Counted from the stretch's first letter, positions 8,341-16,790 are shown. The stretch: 64,000 bases of DNA from JAFEBO01 sp050730655 (GCA_050730655.1 JBOHNL010000014.1:434001-498000); one strand, 5' to 3'. The notes: generated by a model not told the origin, from the sequence alone. A program made the numbers and translations.

Positions 8341-8742
8341 TCAGGCGGGCTTCTTCAGTGCGATTTCAATCCTGACCGTTTCCGCGGGCTTCACGTCGCC
8401 GGGCTGATGACCGACTCCGACTCCGCGCTTTTCTGCCGCGATTTGAAAGTGTCCCGGCCGAATATTCGGGAACGCAAACTTGCCGTCCTTGTTCGTCAGC
8501 GTGCGATCGACAACACGCTGATCGCGGATGAGTTGCACAACGACGCCCTGCAGATTCGCGTGTGCATCGGCGCTCGTCACAACACCCAGAACATGACCGG
8601 GCCGCACGACCGGCGTCGTTGTGCTGGGAGAATCGGCAGAGCCTGGTGCGGTTGTCTGGACTCCGGCGCCGATCGAACCCGCTGCGATCGCAGCCACAAA
8701 AACGACAAGTGCCGGCGTGAGATGATTTCGAACTCGCTGCAT
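8341..8742 (-). CDS. Secreted carboxypeptidase-regulatory-like domain protein
   Basis: 133 residues. The N-terminus has two basic residues and a hydrophobic stretch (LTPALVVFVAAIAAGSIGAG), consistent with a Sec signal peptide or single anchor. The mature part is one small beta-sandwich: GHVLGVVTSADAHANLQGVVVQL, then TLTNKDGKFAFPNIRPGHFQI, the standard pattern of carboxypeptidase-regulatory-like domains (CarboxypepD_reg), which usually serve as adhesive or structural modules in exported proteins. There is no catalytic domain. The gene faces the GH15 gene tail to tail. Its exact role is unknown. Confidence 0.7.
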   Translation of the reverse strand: MQRVRNHLTPALVVFVAAIAAGSIGAGVQTTAPGSADSPSTTTPVVRPGHVLGVVTSADAHANLQGVVVQLIRDQRVVDRTLTNKDGKFAFPNIRPGHFQIAAEKRGVGVGHQPGDVKPAETVRIEIALKKPA

Positions 8743-8859
8743 GTGAATCCTCCGCGTTGCAAAGCCCGGTGAACGCAGGGCGTTCCGATGCGCAGCGCAG
8801 GGCCCCAGCCCGACATCGGGTGCCGCGTGCGATGCCTAAGAAACGCCTCACGCGCCGCG

Positions 8860-9666
8860 CTATTGCGGAGGAGTCACAGAATTCGCTCGGGGCGGCGTCG
8901 CCGGTTCGTACGGCAGCACAAAGACCGCCCGAATGAGGGTTGATCGCCCCTTCGGGCGATTGCGAATGCCCGCCGGCTGCTTCTCGCTCATCAGGCCGAG
9001 GATGATCTTCACGCCGTCGTCGTTCGGATAGTTCGGGTCGTAGATGCTGATCGTCGCGACCTGATCTTCGCGCGTCATCGCAAGCGCGAGCACCTGATGA
9101 TTGTCCGAGATGTTCCGTGCCCCGGGCGGCCCATTCGGCCGCGCGATGATGAGTCCGATCGGAACAGCCGGATGCTCCTTGAGCGCACGCTCCAGAGTGT
9201 CGAGCTCGCGAAGGGTGAGCGTGCCGAGTTCGGCATCGGGCTTCATCGTCCAGTCGGCAAACTTCAACGCGGTGGCGAGCCCCGGGCCGAACGACTGCGC
9301 CTGGCGTAGAAACAAGTATTCATAGAGCGTACTGCCGCGCTCCGGAAGCGCGCGTTCTCGCGGCAGCGCCAGCCCTGCAACGAAGTAATCCGCCGCAGCC
9401 GCCGACATCCCGCCGCAAAGCCCGAAAGCCGATTTGGGATCCGTCGGCCCGCTCGAACTCAAAAACGTCGGCAGCGGCGCGCCGGGAAAGTTGTTTGCGA
9501 ACGCAAATCCGTTCTTCGACGGCACAAATCCGCTCGCCGAAGTGCTCGACCCAGGCGGCGTCTTCGCGGGCGGATGCCCGGGCCCCTGCGATTGATCGCA
9601 GGTGACAAGCCCGATCGTCAGCGCAGCCAAGATCGCGAGTCTGGCGGACACGACAGACTCCTTCAT
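8860..9666 (-). CDS. Predicted lipoprotein with possible papain-like Cys-His-Asp/Asn site
   Basis: 268 residues. The N-terminus (MKESVVSARLAILAALTIGLVTC) ends in LVTC, a plausible lipobox, followed by a flexible Pro/Ser-rich linker. In the body, FGLCGGMSAAAADYF holds a Cys followed by Gly-Gly at the start of a helix, DNHQVLAL holds a His at the start of a strand, and IYDPNYPND holds Asp/Asn after a strand: the order and spacing expected for a papain-like cysteine peptidase or transglutaminase-like fold. That reading is an inference; the protein could be catalytically inactive. It is separated by four bases from the Bax-inhibitor-like gene upstream, so the two are probably cotranscribed. Confidence 0.6.
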   Translation of the reverse strand: MKESVVSARLAILAALTIGLVTCDQSQGPGHPPAKTPPGSSTSASGFVPSKNGFAFANNFPGAPLPTFLSSSGPTDPKSAFGLCGGMSAAAADYFVAGLALPRERALPERGSTLYEYLFLRQAQSFGPGLATALKFADWTMKPDAELGTLTLRELDTLERALKEHPAVPIGLIIARPNGPPGARNISDNHQVLALAMTREDQVATISIYDPNYPNDDGVKIILGLMSEKQPAGIRNRPKGRSTLIRAVFVLPYEPATPPRANSVTPPQ

Positions 9667-9670
9667 CGCA

Positions 9671-10495
9671 TCAATCCCGACGATTCAGCTTCGACAGCAA
9701 GCGGAGAATCTCGATGTACAGCCACACAAGCGTGACGGTGAGCGCGAACGCGCCGTACCACTCCATGTACTTCGGCGCGCCCGCCTTCACGCCCTCGTCA
9801 ATGACCTGATAGTCCATGACGAGATTGAAAGAGGCAAGCACGATGACAAACAACGAGAAGCCGATCCCAAGCGGCGAAGCGCTCGACCACAGGTTCGGCA
9901 ACCCCAACTTAAAAACGCCGTTGAGCAGCATCAGCGCGACCGCATAGACCGCCAGCCCGCCCGTCGCAATGACAACCATCTTCATCACCGCCGGACTCAT
10001 GCGAATGAAGCCGGTCGCATACGCGAGGAGCGCCGCACCCGCAATGCCGAACGTCAGCGACGCGGCCTGGAAGATCATCCCGACATTGAGCGCCGAAGCA
10101 GCTCCGCCCGGCGACGCCCGCGACGCGGTCTGTGCGACCAGAACGAGCGAGATGCCCGCGATGAAGATTCCCTGCGTCGCGGCATAGATCGGCGCAAGAT
10201 ACGGCGCCGTCGTCGGCTTGAAGCTGACTATGAGCGCGAGGACCAATCCTCCGATCGCGCCGCCGAACACCCACGGCATCATGCCGCCCATATTCCCCGC
10301 CTGGTACATCGGCTCGAACTTCGCCCACGCGAAGCACGCGCTCGCCACGCAAATCGCTAGCAGCACGCCGGCCTTGATCGCCGTCCCCTGCACAGTCATC
10401 GTTCCAGACTTTGCTGTAGTGAGGTCATCCCAGCGGGGCGCATTCACCGGCTTGTCGAACACGCCGGCGCGAAGAGTTGGGTTTCCAGAATTCAT
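9671..10495 (-). CDS. Bax inhibitor-1/YccA family membrane protein
   Basis: 274 residues. After an N-terminal cytoplasmic region (MNSGNPTLRAGVFDKP, then MTVQGTAIKAGVLL), seven hydrophobic segments follow, ending with ALTVTLVWLYIEILRLLSKL, the characteristic last helix of the Bax1-I/YccA family. Such proteins are multipass inner-membrane proteins proposed to influence ion leak or protease activity. The start is supported by AAGGAG about seven bases upstream on the minus strand. It leads a two-gene unit with the putative lipoprotein gene downstream and is divergent from plsY. Confidence 0.85.
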   Translation of the reverse strand: MNSGNPTLRAGVFDKPVNAPRWDDLTTAKSGTMTVQGTAIKAGVLLAICVASACFAWAKFEPMYQAGNMGGMMPWVFGGAIGGLVLALIVSFKPTTAPYLAPIYAATQGIFIAGISLVLVAQTASRASPGGAASALNVGMIFQAASLTFGIAGAALLAYATGFIRMSPAVMKMVVIATGGLAVYAVALMLLNGVFKLGLPNLWSSASPLGIGFSLFVIVLASFNLVMDYQVIDEGVKAGAPKYMEWYGAFALTVTLVWLYIEILRLLSKLNRRD

Positions 10496-10593
10496 ACATG
10501 CTCCTTGGGGTTTCTGACGTTCAGTTTACTCGCCCGTACAGCCGAAGCGGGGGCGTTGTTCGCTTGCACAAGATCGCAGGTACTCTACCGCCC

Positions 10594-11298
10594 GTGACAC
10601 TCGTTCAATGGCTCATCGCAGTGGTCGTCGCCTTCCTCTTCGGCTCGTTCCCGACCGGTTACATGATCGGCCGCGCACGGGGCGTTGACATCAGGAAGCT
10701 CGGCTCGGGCAACATCGGCGCCACCAACGTCGGGCGCGTCTTCGGCCGCGGCGCATGGTTTCTCTGTTTCTCCGGTGACTTTTTAAAGGGCTTTGTGCCC
10801 GTACTCGGAATCGGAATTCTGTCCGGTTTGGCCGGCAAGTGGTCTCCCGCCCCCACGCAGGCGCTGCTCTGGTGCTGCGTGCTCGCCGGCGCAATCCTCG
10901 GCCACATGTACACACCCTGGCTTGGATTCAAAGGGGGCAAGGGCGTCGCGACGGCCTTGGGCTCCCTGCTCGGCTTTTTCCCGATCATGACCTTCGCCGG
11001 TCTCGCGGCACTCGGCGTCTTTGTCCTGGTTCTCAAGGTCTCGCGCTACGTCAGCCTGGCCTCGATTTGTGCCACCGCCAGTCTGCCGCTCTTCGTACTG
11101 CTCCAGACCGGTGCGACGCTCTGGCTGCGTCCAGACGCGATGGACATCGCCGCGGCAACCGGAGCCGGGCTCTCCGTCGCGGGCCTCACCGCGCTCCTCT
11201 CCTGCATGATGATCTGGCGTCACCGGGGCAACATCGCCCGCCTGCGTGCCGGGACCGAGCCAAAGGCCGGTTCAGATCAGCCTGCTGCGGCTCCGTAA
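10594..11298 (+). CDS. plsY: Glycerol-3-phosphate acyltransferase PlsY
   Basis: 234 residues from the GTG at 10594; the frame is open upstream but that extension lacks family character. It transfers an acyl group from acyl-phosphate to glycerol-3-phosphate, the first step of phospholipid synthesis, in the inner membrane. The three conserved PlsY motifs are visible: FGSFPTGYMIGRARGVDIRKLGSGNIGATNVGR, GHMYTPWLGFKGGKGVAT, and the third near VSRYVSLASI. There are about six membrane segments. The C-terminal tail (GTEPKAGSDQPAAAP) is unconserved. No partner PlsX is nearby. Confidence 0.95.
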   Translation: MTLVQWLIAVVVAFLFGSFPTGYMIGRARGVDIRKLGSGNIGATNVGRVFGRGAWFLCFSGDFLKGFVPVLGIGILSGLAGKWSPAPTQALLWCCVLAGAILGHMYTPWLGFKGGKGVATALGSLLGFFPIMTFAGLAALGVFVLVLKVSRYVSLASICATASLPLFVLLQTGATLWLRPDAMDIAAATGAGLSVAGLTALLSCMMIWRHRGNIARLRAGTEPKAGSDQPAAAP

Positions 11299-11349
11299 GT
11301 TCGTGTAAAATTAGGTATTGTCAATGAATCCTTCTCACGGCTCATAACC

Positions 11350-11590
11350 GATGAAAGAAGGTCGTTTGCTTGCCCACAGCCCTTGGGAAGATGGGTATTT
11401 CGGGCCGTTCAGGCCGTTGGCGCGGGGTGCTTTGGTCCGGAACCCCTCTGTTTTGTTCTCCTGCGGCCCGGAAGTTGGAGACAGGGTCAGGAAGGGACGA
11501 CGAAAGAAGGCTGCCAGGACGGCGGCCGGCGGGCGGTGGGGACGGGAAGTTGGGTTGGGGGGTGCTTGTCCTCGTTAGGGCAAGCGATTC
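11350..11590 (+). ncRNA. Candidate structured RNA or long structured 5' leader
   Basis: This is most of the 335-base gap between plsY and a small gene at 11634; it is G-rich, has no convincing reading frame and can form several helices. CTCTGT (11446-11451) plus TCTCC (11457-11461) pair with GGAGA and ACAGGG at 11477-11486. GGGGT (11424-11428) pairs with ACCCC (11442-11446). GCTTGCCC (11368-11375) is a perfect complement of GGGCAAGC (11578-11585), which would close the whole element, but that same 3' strand can instead form a local hairpin with GCTTGTCC at 11564-11571. I could not match it to SRP RNA, RNase P RNA, tmRNA or a known riboswitch core. Confidence 0.3.
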
Positions 11591-11633
11591 TGGGACTCAG
11601 GAGCAGGCTGCTCCATTCGAACGGACTCGAACC

Positions 11634-11885
11634 ATGCCGACGCTCAAGTTTCATCCGGCCCAGTTGCGTGAAGCTCTCGATCCGATTCCGTTCCCTCGCC
11701 AGTCGTGGGGAACCGAAAGCGCGAAGTCGCGCTGGGGCGAGGGCGCTCCGGTCTATCGCTTTGGTGGATCGCGCAGCGACGCCTCCGCCATGGCAGAATC
11801 CGCCCTCGATCGTGCCGAACGCCAGATGGAGCGCCTCAAGGCTCTGCTCGGCTCCGGCGGCGACGACCGTCCGCACGCGGCATAA
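11634..11885 (+). CDS. Small hypothetical protein, 83 residues
   Basis: MPTLKFHPAQLREALDPIPF begins at the ATG at 11634. The protein is polar, with a glycine/serine-rich middle and an amphipathic C-terminal helix (ALDRAERQMERLKALLGS), no signal peptide and no membrane segment. I do not recognise the family. Its reality is supported by the strong terminator that follows 27 bases after the stop and by the long structured leader before it. Its function is unknown. Confidence 0.5.
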   Translation: MPTLKFHPAQLREALDPIPFPRQSWGTESAKSRWGEGAPVYRFGGSRSDASAMAESALDRAERQMERLKALLGSGGDDRPHAA

Positions 11886-11911
11886 TCGCCGACGATCATT
11901 CGAACAAAATC

Positions 11912-11945
11912 AAAAACGGCCGAGCAGTCAATGCTCGGCCGTTTT
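11912..11945. terminator. Rho-independent bidirectional terminator
   Basis: AAAA, then ACGGCCGAGCA (11916-11926), a five-base loop, the perfect complement TGCTCGGCCGT (11932-11942), then TTT. A-run and T-run on both sides make it work in both directions, between the small plus-strand gene ending at 11885 and the minus-strand spoVR-like gene ending at 11990. Confidence 0.9.
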
Positions 11946-11989
11946 CATTGCTGTTCGATTGCAACGCTCACTTCAAATCCATCGCAGCG

Positions 11990-13528
11990 CTATTCAATCA
12001 CATGCGCCGGCTTGGGCGTATCCGAATTGATCCGTTCCTTCTTCGGCTTGCCCCCGATCTCGTCCATCGTGAGCAAATGCATGTCCTCGTTGATGTTGGC
12101 TTGCAGATGCACCGGCCGGCCCCAGAGCAGCCGTACGTTCTGCAACACCTGCTGCGCCTTCGCCGCATCGATCTCAAGCCCCGCAAACTTGTGCGCGAGG
12201 TACAGCTCGCCCCGGTTCTGATAGTTCGCATCGACCGCGTAAATGAACGGCTGGCCCATGTTGGTCAGGTGATGCAGCAGCGTCTGCTTCACGCGGTTGA
12301 AATCGCGCGACACAACCTTGATCTCGCCCGTCTGCGGATCGCGCTTGTGCTGGTACATCTTGTGCTTCTCGACGAATTCTTCCGTCAGGAACTCCTCGAT
12401 GAAATTGATGTCGTTGTAAATGCGCCGCACCTCAAAGATCTTCTCCCGCCCTTTCATCGCCTTGTTGTCAAAGGCCTGCTTCGCGCCGATCGCTTCGAGC
12501 TGATCCCACTCCGCCCCGTGCTGGCCCTTGTCCCAGCGGCGCTCGATGTCCTTGAACAACTCAATCCCGATCTTGTACGGGTTAAACCCGCCCGGCGCCA
12601 TGTGCACAACGCCCGAATGCTGATCCGCGTAGTGGATGATCTCTTTCGCCTCGAGAAAGTGCGAGGTCATGAGTTTGCTGTGCCAGTACGTCGCCCACCC
12701 CTCGTTCATGACCTTGGTCATTCCCTGCGGCGCAAAGTAATACGCCTCATCCCGCACGATCGAGAGAATGTCCTGCTGCCACTCTTCCAGCGGCGCATGC
12801 TTCAGCAAAAACAGCAGGATGTCGCGCGTCGGATGCAGCGGATACCGCGCCTTGGCCGCCTTCTGTTGTTCCTCGAAGTCCTTTTTCTCTTTGTCAAGCG
12901 CCCGCTGCGGATTGATGAACGGGTCCATGTAGTCTTTGGCTGGAAGCTTCTGCGGCGCAAAATTGCCGGGCGCATCACCCGCCCGCGCCGGCGCCGCATC
13001 CCGCTGCACAAACATCGAGTGCGGATCAATCAAGTGCTCGATCGACAAGCACGCATCAAGAAACCGCTCGACCTCATCCTGCCCATGCACATCCGCATGG
13101 CGGCGAACCCGCGTCGCGTGGTTCGCCATCTCATCCATCATCTTGCGATTGGTTTTGCTGAACCAGAAGTTGTTCTTAAAGAAGTCCGCATGCCCGTACA
13201 CATGCGCCATCACCAGCTTCTGATCCGTGACGCTGTTGGATTCCTGCAGATACGCGTAGCACGGGTCGTTGTTGATCACCATCTCATAGATGCGACCAAG
13301 CCCATACGCATCGCGCTTCGAAAGCTTCTCATACTCCATCCCCCAGCGCCAGTGCGGATAGCGCACCGGAAACCCGCCATAGCTGGCGATCTGGTTCATC
13401 GTGTCGAACGGCAACACCTCAAAGATCACTTCGGGGAAGTTGAGCCCGTACTCCTTCGACTTGGCCTCGATGGCCTGCTTGTGGGCGAGGAGCTCGGGCG
13501 AAAGATCGGTGTGCGGGGTGCCGGGCAT
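11990..13528 (-). CDS. SpoVR family protein
   Basis: 512 residues from the ATG at 13528 (MPGTPHTDLSPELLAHKQAI); a TTG at 13579 would add 17 residues. Conserved SpoVR features include the FPEVIFEVLPFDTMNQIASYGGFPVRYPHW region, the MVINNDPCYAYLQESNSVTDQKLVMAHVYGHADFFKNN region with its HxxGHxxFF-type pattern, and MNEGWATYWH. SpoVR was named from Bacillus spore cortex formation but is widespread in non-sporulating bacteria, usually beside yeaG/yeaH; those are not here. Its biochemical function is not settled. The gene stands alone and ends at a strong terminator. Confidence 0.92.
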   Translation of the reverse strand: MPGTPHTDLSPELLAHKQAIEAKSKEYGLNFPEVIFEVLPFDTMNQIASYGGFPVRYPHWRWGMEYEKLSKRDAYGLGRIYEMVINNDPCYAYLQESNSVTDQKLVMAHVYGHADFFKNNFWFSKTNRKMMDEMANHATRVRRHADVHGQDEVERFLDACLSIEHLIDPHSMFVQRDAAPARAGDAPGNFAPQKLPAKDYMDPFINPQRALDKEKKDFEEQQKAAKARYPLHPTRDILLFLLKHAPLEEWQQDILSIVRDEAYYFAPQGMTKVMNEGWATYWHSKLMTSHFLEAKEIIHYADQHSGVVHMAPGGFNPYKIGIELFKDIERRWDKGQHGAEWDQLEAIGAKQAFDNKAMKGREKIFEVRRIYNDINFIEEFLTEEFVEKHKMYQHKRDPQTGEIKVVSRDFNRVKQTLLHHLTNMGQPFIYAVDANYQNRGELYLAHKFAGLEIDAAKAQQVLQNVRLLWGRPVHLQANINEDMHLLTMDEIGGKPKKERINSDTPKPAHVIE

Positions 13529-13636
13529 AAGAAAGTTATCGGCGAGATCGCACAGATAGATACGCGGAAGTTGAGGCAAGGGTGCGTGCGAGAAGCCCTT
13601 TCTGCCCCAGCCAAGGGGCGTCGCTCCGTGGCGGCC

Positions 13637-14128
13637 TCACATCAAGCCAAGCAGGCGGGCTGCCTGCACCGAAACCGCCAGCAGGAGCGAAACGAGCAGG
13701 TAGAGGAGCAGGCGGCCCACCAGCCGATCTACAGCACGGCGGGAAAGATCGCTGTTGCGAGTGCGGAGCACATTCACGAAGCCGAACGCGCAGAGGACAA
13801 ACAGCCACAAATACATCACGAACCACATGACCATCAGCAGCGCGTAGGAAACCGAAGGGATCCGGATTTGGCCGTGCCACAGGTCGTAGCCCGACTGAAC
13901 GGCGCCGGCGATGCCGCGCACGACACCAAGCGCCCCAAGCGCAAGCGCGAGCCTGACCCTCCCTCGGCTCGGCCAATCGGGCTTCAAGAGCTGAAGCCGC
14001 GGCACATGTTTGCATTCCGGGCACGCCCCCGAAGCCAGTCCCCGCAGGTTGTATCCGCAACTCGGGCAAGGTTCGTCGCGAGATTCCAGAAAGACTCGAA
14101 GAGCACTCGCGTCCGCGATCGGTGTCAT
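13637..14128 (-). CDS. Zinc-ribbon membrane protein (planctomycete type)
   Basis: 163 residues from the ATG at 14128. After a short polar start comes CPSCGYNLRGLASGACPEC, a four-cysteine zinc ribbon, then three hydrophobic segments (LALALGALGVVRGIAGAV, ALLMVMWFVMYLWLFVLCAFGFV, LLLYLLVSLLLAVSV). The same ribbon-then-membrane design is found in the next gene upstream and again at 54634, which suggests a local family. The function is unknown; proteins of this design are common in planctomycetes. Confidence 0.65.
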   Translation of the reverse strand: MTPIADASALRVFLESRDEPCPSCGYNLRGLASGACPECKHVPRLQLLKPDWPSRGRVRLALALGALGVVRGIAGAVQSGYDLWHGQIRIPSVSYALLMVMWFVMYLWLFVLCAFGFVNVLRTRNSDLSRRAVDRLVGRLLLYLLVSLLLAVSVQAARLLGLM

Positions 14129-14163
14129 GCACGGAGCATACCGGCCTTCGGCGACGCTCCGAT

Positions 14164-14826
14164 TCAAAACCCGCGCAGCAAAATCGACAGGTACACCGCG
14201 ACATAGTTGAGCATCGTCGCAACAAACAGCACAATGCTCGCCGACATCAGCAGGGCATTCGCGCGCGACGACAGCCGCCGCATCCACGGCGTCAGCAAGA
14301 GTCCGACTCCGCCAAACAGAAAGCTCAGCACGAACAGCGAGATCGAGACCTGATCCACCATGTTCTGCGCGAGAAAATACGTCCACAGATTCTCGATCAG
14401 CGTGCTGCGTGCAGGCGTCACCGCGACCGGCGCAGCGACGCCCGAATCAAGCGAGCCCGTGAACTGCCGGATCATCGCCTCTGCCTGGGCCGCGTTTACC
14501 GCCGATACCCACCGGCGCGAAACGGCCCCGTGATATTGCCACGCTCGCATCGCGATCGAGAGCGAGCCTCCAGTGCCCCAGAGAAAAAGCCAGCCATGAA
14601 TCAGCAGCGAAAAAATCCAATAGGGCACGGAACTGACGCGCGGTTTGAGTTGCAGCGTCAGAGGCCACGCACACTCCGGGCACCTCGCCTCATCACACCC
14701 GTGAACGTCGTATCCGCAGCTCGGGCAGTGTGTCGATCCCGTGCTGAGAAACTCGCGCAGCGCTTCTCGACCGGGCTCGTCCCCCGAACGGTTGCCTGCT
14801 TCGGTTTCGGGCGCGAGTTCGGTCAT
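14164..14826 (-). CDS. Zinc-ribbon membrane protein, paralogue of its neighbour
   Basis: 220 residues from the ATG at 14826; a GTG at 14838, directly next to the dciA stop, would add four. The ribbon reads CPSCGYDVHGCDEARCPEC near residue 35, then a hydrophobic segment (YWIFSLLIHGWLFLWGTGG), a polar loop with a conserved-looking AEAMIRQF helix, and two more membrane segments before the C-terminus. It is followed 35 bases later by the shorter zinc-ribbon gene and directly preceded by dciA, so the three genes form a minus-strand unit. Function is unknown. Confidence 0.65.
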   Translation of the reverse strand: MTELAPETEAGNRSGDEPGREALREFLSTGSTHCPSCGYDVHGCDEARCPECAWPLTLQLKPRVSSVPYWIFSLLIHGWLFLWGTGGSLSIAMRAWQYHGAVSRRWVSAVNAAQAEAMIRQFTGSLDSGVAAPVAVTPARSTLIENLWTYFLAQNMVDQVSISLFVLSFLFGGVGLLLTPWMRRLSSRANALLMSASIVLFVATMLNYVAVYLSILLRGF

Positions 14827-14838
14827 GTCCGGTGACAC

Positions 14839-15273
14839 CTACGAACGCGGCCGGCGGCTGTTTCCGTTGCCAGTTGCGTTCTTGCCACTCTTGCCGGATT
14901 CGGGCCGCTTTGGTTGCGATGGTTTTGCCGCCCCGCCTCCGACCAGCCGAACTCGAAGGATCGGCACGCCCTCGCGCGCCAGCGCCGCAACCCCATCGCT
15001 CTGCAGCCACCGATTCAATTCGTACGCCGCGGCAGACGAATCGCACGTCATTTCCAGCGTGCCGGCGCGAAGCGAAATCGGGCGGCAACAGTCCGCCAGT
15101 TCCTGCGGTGCCGCGGCAATCCACGCCTCCAAAGCCCTGCTCAGCCCGCGATCGGCGCGCTTCGCCGCCTCGGCGATCTTCTCGATACCCGCCTCAAGCG
15201 ACAGGTTCCGGGCGTGCGGCTGACGCCACATCCGGAGCTTCTCGAGGCGATTCTGGGCGGCAACAAAATCCAC
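14839..15273 (-). CDS. DciA/DUF721 family protein, putative helicase loader
   Basis: 144 residues from a GTG at 15273. The middle part has the DUF721 pattern: a helix (SRALEAWIAAAPQELADCC), then RPISLRAGTLEMTCDSSAAAYELN, where a strand-turn-strand is followed by a helix containing WLQSDGVAAL, ending in a strand ILRVRLVGG. DciA is the ancestral loader for the DnaB replicative helicase in bacteria lacking DnaC or DnaI. The C-terminal 25 residues are Lys/Arg/Gly-rich and probably disordered. Some phyla keep dciA near dnaA or gyrB; here it lies with zinc-ribbon genes and diverges from rho. Confidence 0.7.
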   Translation of the reverse strand: MDFVAAQNRLEKLRMWRQPHARNLSLEAGIEKIAEAAKRADRGLSRALEAWIAAAPQELADCCRPISLRAGTLEMTCDSSAAAYELNRWLQSDGVAALAREGVPILRVRLVGGGAAKPSQPKRPESGKSGKNATGNGNSRRPRS

Positions 15274-15499
15274 GTTGAACAGTGTACCGGCAGGGCCGCG
15301 TCCGGCGTTGGAAGTGCGACTATTGTTTTGCTGCCGATCGCCGGTATCCGGGCCCGATTCTCATATGGCCGCCGGCACGTTTGAAAGAGCAAGTCCTGAT
15401 TGTTCCTCGGTGCGATAGGAAGCGCCGACGGGCTTCTCGATCGGCGCATGCAGAGCGCGACACGGAAAGTCGCCAAGAGCGGAAAGTAGAGCAAAGAGC

Positions 15500-16741
15500 T
15501 TGGGAAATCGTCGAGGACGGCGCGGACGTGGGAGAGGTAGCTACGGCCCCGGTGGTGGTGGCGGGGGCAATGGCTCCGGTGGTGGCTCGCAAGGCCGCTA
15601 CGGCGATAATCCCGGTGGCGGCTGGGGCGGCGGCGTTGCCGCAGTCATGAGGCCGGGTCCCGCGGCATTTCCGGGGCTCGAGTTGCCCCAGGGTCTCCAG
15701 CGCATCAAACCCTTTGAAGAACTCACTTCGATCGATCCCGCGCCGCGACTGACTCTCGAATATCCGGGCTGCCCAGCCAGTTGCCGCCTGATTGACCTTT
15801 TCTGCCCGATCGGTCGTGGCCAGCGCGGCCTGATCGTGTCGCCCCCCAAGGCGGGCAAGACGACGTTGCTCAAGGACATCGCGACCGCGATCCTTCGGAA
15901 TCATCCCGATGTCGAAGTCGTTGTATTGCTTGTGGACGAGCGCCCGGAGGAAGTCACCGATTTCCGTCGCACCTTCGCGCAGTACGTCACCGAGCAGACC
16001 GACACCATCCGCCGGGGCGAACAGGCCGCCGCGGAATTGATGAAGGAACTGCCCCCAGATGTCGCCGCTCAATTGAACGGCGCATCCAACGGCGAGACGG
16101 ATATCCCGCAGCCTTCGGCCCCCGCGCCCAAGCCGATCTCGGTCTCTCCGCGCGTGCGCGTGATCGCCAGCAGCAACGACCATCCCGTCGAGAAGCACAT
16201 CCAGATCGCGCTCGCCACGCAGCAATACTGCAAGGTATTAGTTGAATGCGGGCGCCACGTCGTCGTCGTGATGGATTCGCTCACGCGCCTCGGCCGCGCA
16301 TTCAACAACTCACGCCATCACGCCAGCAGCGGCAGGACCATGACCGGCGGCCTCGACAGCAAAGCCCTCGAGGTCCCCCGCCAGATCTTCGGCGCATCAC
16401 GCAACACCGAAGAAGCCGGCAGTCTCACGATGATCGCATCCTGCCTCGTCGATACCGGCAGCGCCGCCGATCAGATCATCTTCGAAGAATTCAAAGGCTC
16501 GGGCAACATGGAGCTCATCCTCGATCGCAAGATCTCGGAGCGGCGCCTCTTCCCCGCGATCAACCTCGCCGCCAGCGGCACCCGCAAAGAGCATCTGCTC
16601 ATGAGCGAGTCCGAGTTGAAGACAATCACGGCCCTCCGCCGCCGTTTGCTCACAATGCCCCCGCCTCAACAGGTGGAGCAGTTGCTCGCGGCATTGCAGC
16701 GTTTCCCGACCAACGCCGCCCTTGTCGGCAGCGCCGGCTGA
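15500..16741 (+). CDS. rho: Transcription termination factor Rho, unusual form
   Basis: 413 residues from the TTG at 15500, the only usual initiation codon in the frame before the stop at 15416. The ATPase core is canonical: PPKAGKTTLLKD (Walker A, about residues 115-126), LLVDERPEEVT, VVVMDSLTRLGRAFN (Walker B), SSGRTMTGGLDSKAL (Q/R loop region), GSLTMIASCLVDTGS, IIFEEFKGSGNMELILDRK. Two oddities: the N-terminus is Arg/Gly-rich (NRRGRRGRGRG plus glycine runs) with no Rho N-domain or OB-fold RNA-binding domain, and about 55 extra residues (roughly 163-217, Ala/Pro-rich) separate DERPEEVTDF from VIASSNDHP, which are nearly adjacent in E. coli Rho. Confidence 0.93.
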   Translation: MGNRRGRRGRGRGSYGPGGGGGGNGSGGGSQGRYGDNPGGGWGGGVAAVMRPGPAAFPGLELPQGLQRIKPFEELTSIDPAPRLTLEYPGCPASCRLIDLFCPIGRGQRGLIVSPPKAGKTTLLKDIATAILRNHPDVEVVVLLVDERPEEVTDFRRTFAQYVTEQTDTIRRGEQAAAELMKELPPDVAAQLNGASNGETDIPQPSAPAPKPISVSPRVRVIASSNDHPVEKHIQIALATQQYCKVLVECGRHVVVVMDSLTRLGRAFNNSRHHASSGRTMTGGLDSKALEVPRQIFGASRNTEEAGSLTMIASCLVDTGSAADQIIFEEFKGSGNMELILDRKISERRLFPAINLAASGTRKEHLLMSESELKTITALRRRLLTMPPPQQVEQLLAALQRFPTNAALVGSAG

Positions 16742-16790
16742 TCAGCGCCAGCGCGCTCTTGCCGTCACACGCAAGAAATTTCACTCACCC

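Noticed and set aside
11461..11530. Resemblance of GGTCAGGAAGG and GGCTGCC to signal recognition particle RNA
   Set aside because: The invariant SRP core (GGTCAGG paired with AGCAGCC around a GGAA loop) is not present; only parts match by chance.
11608..11636. GGTTCGAGTCC on the minus strand, like a tRNA T-arm
   Set aside because: No five-base T stem, no acceptor stem and no anticodon arm could be drawn around it. I found no tRNA in the window.
11705..14206. An 833-codon open frame on the plus strand
   Set aside because: It lies opposite the spoVR-like gene, which has clear conserved motifs; the plus-strand translation is Arg/Leu/His-rich with no recognisable domain, the usual antisense shadow in GC-rich DNA.
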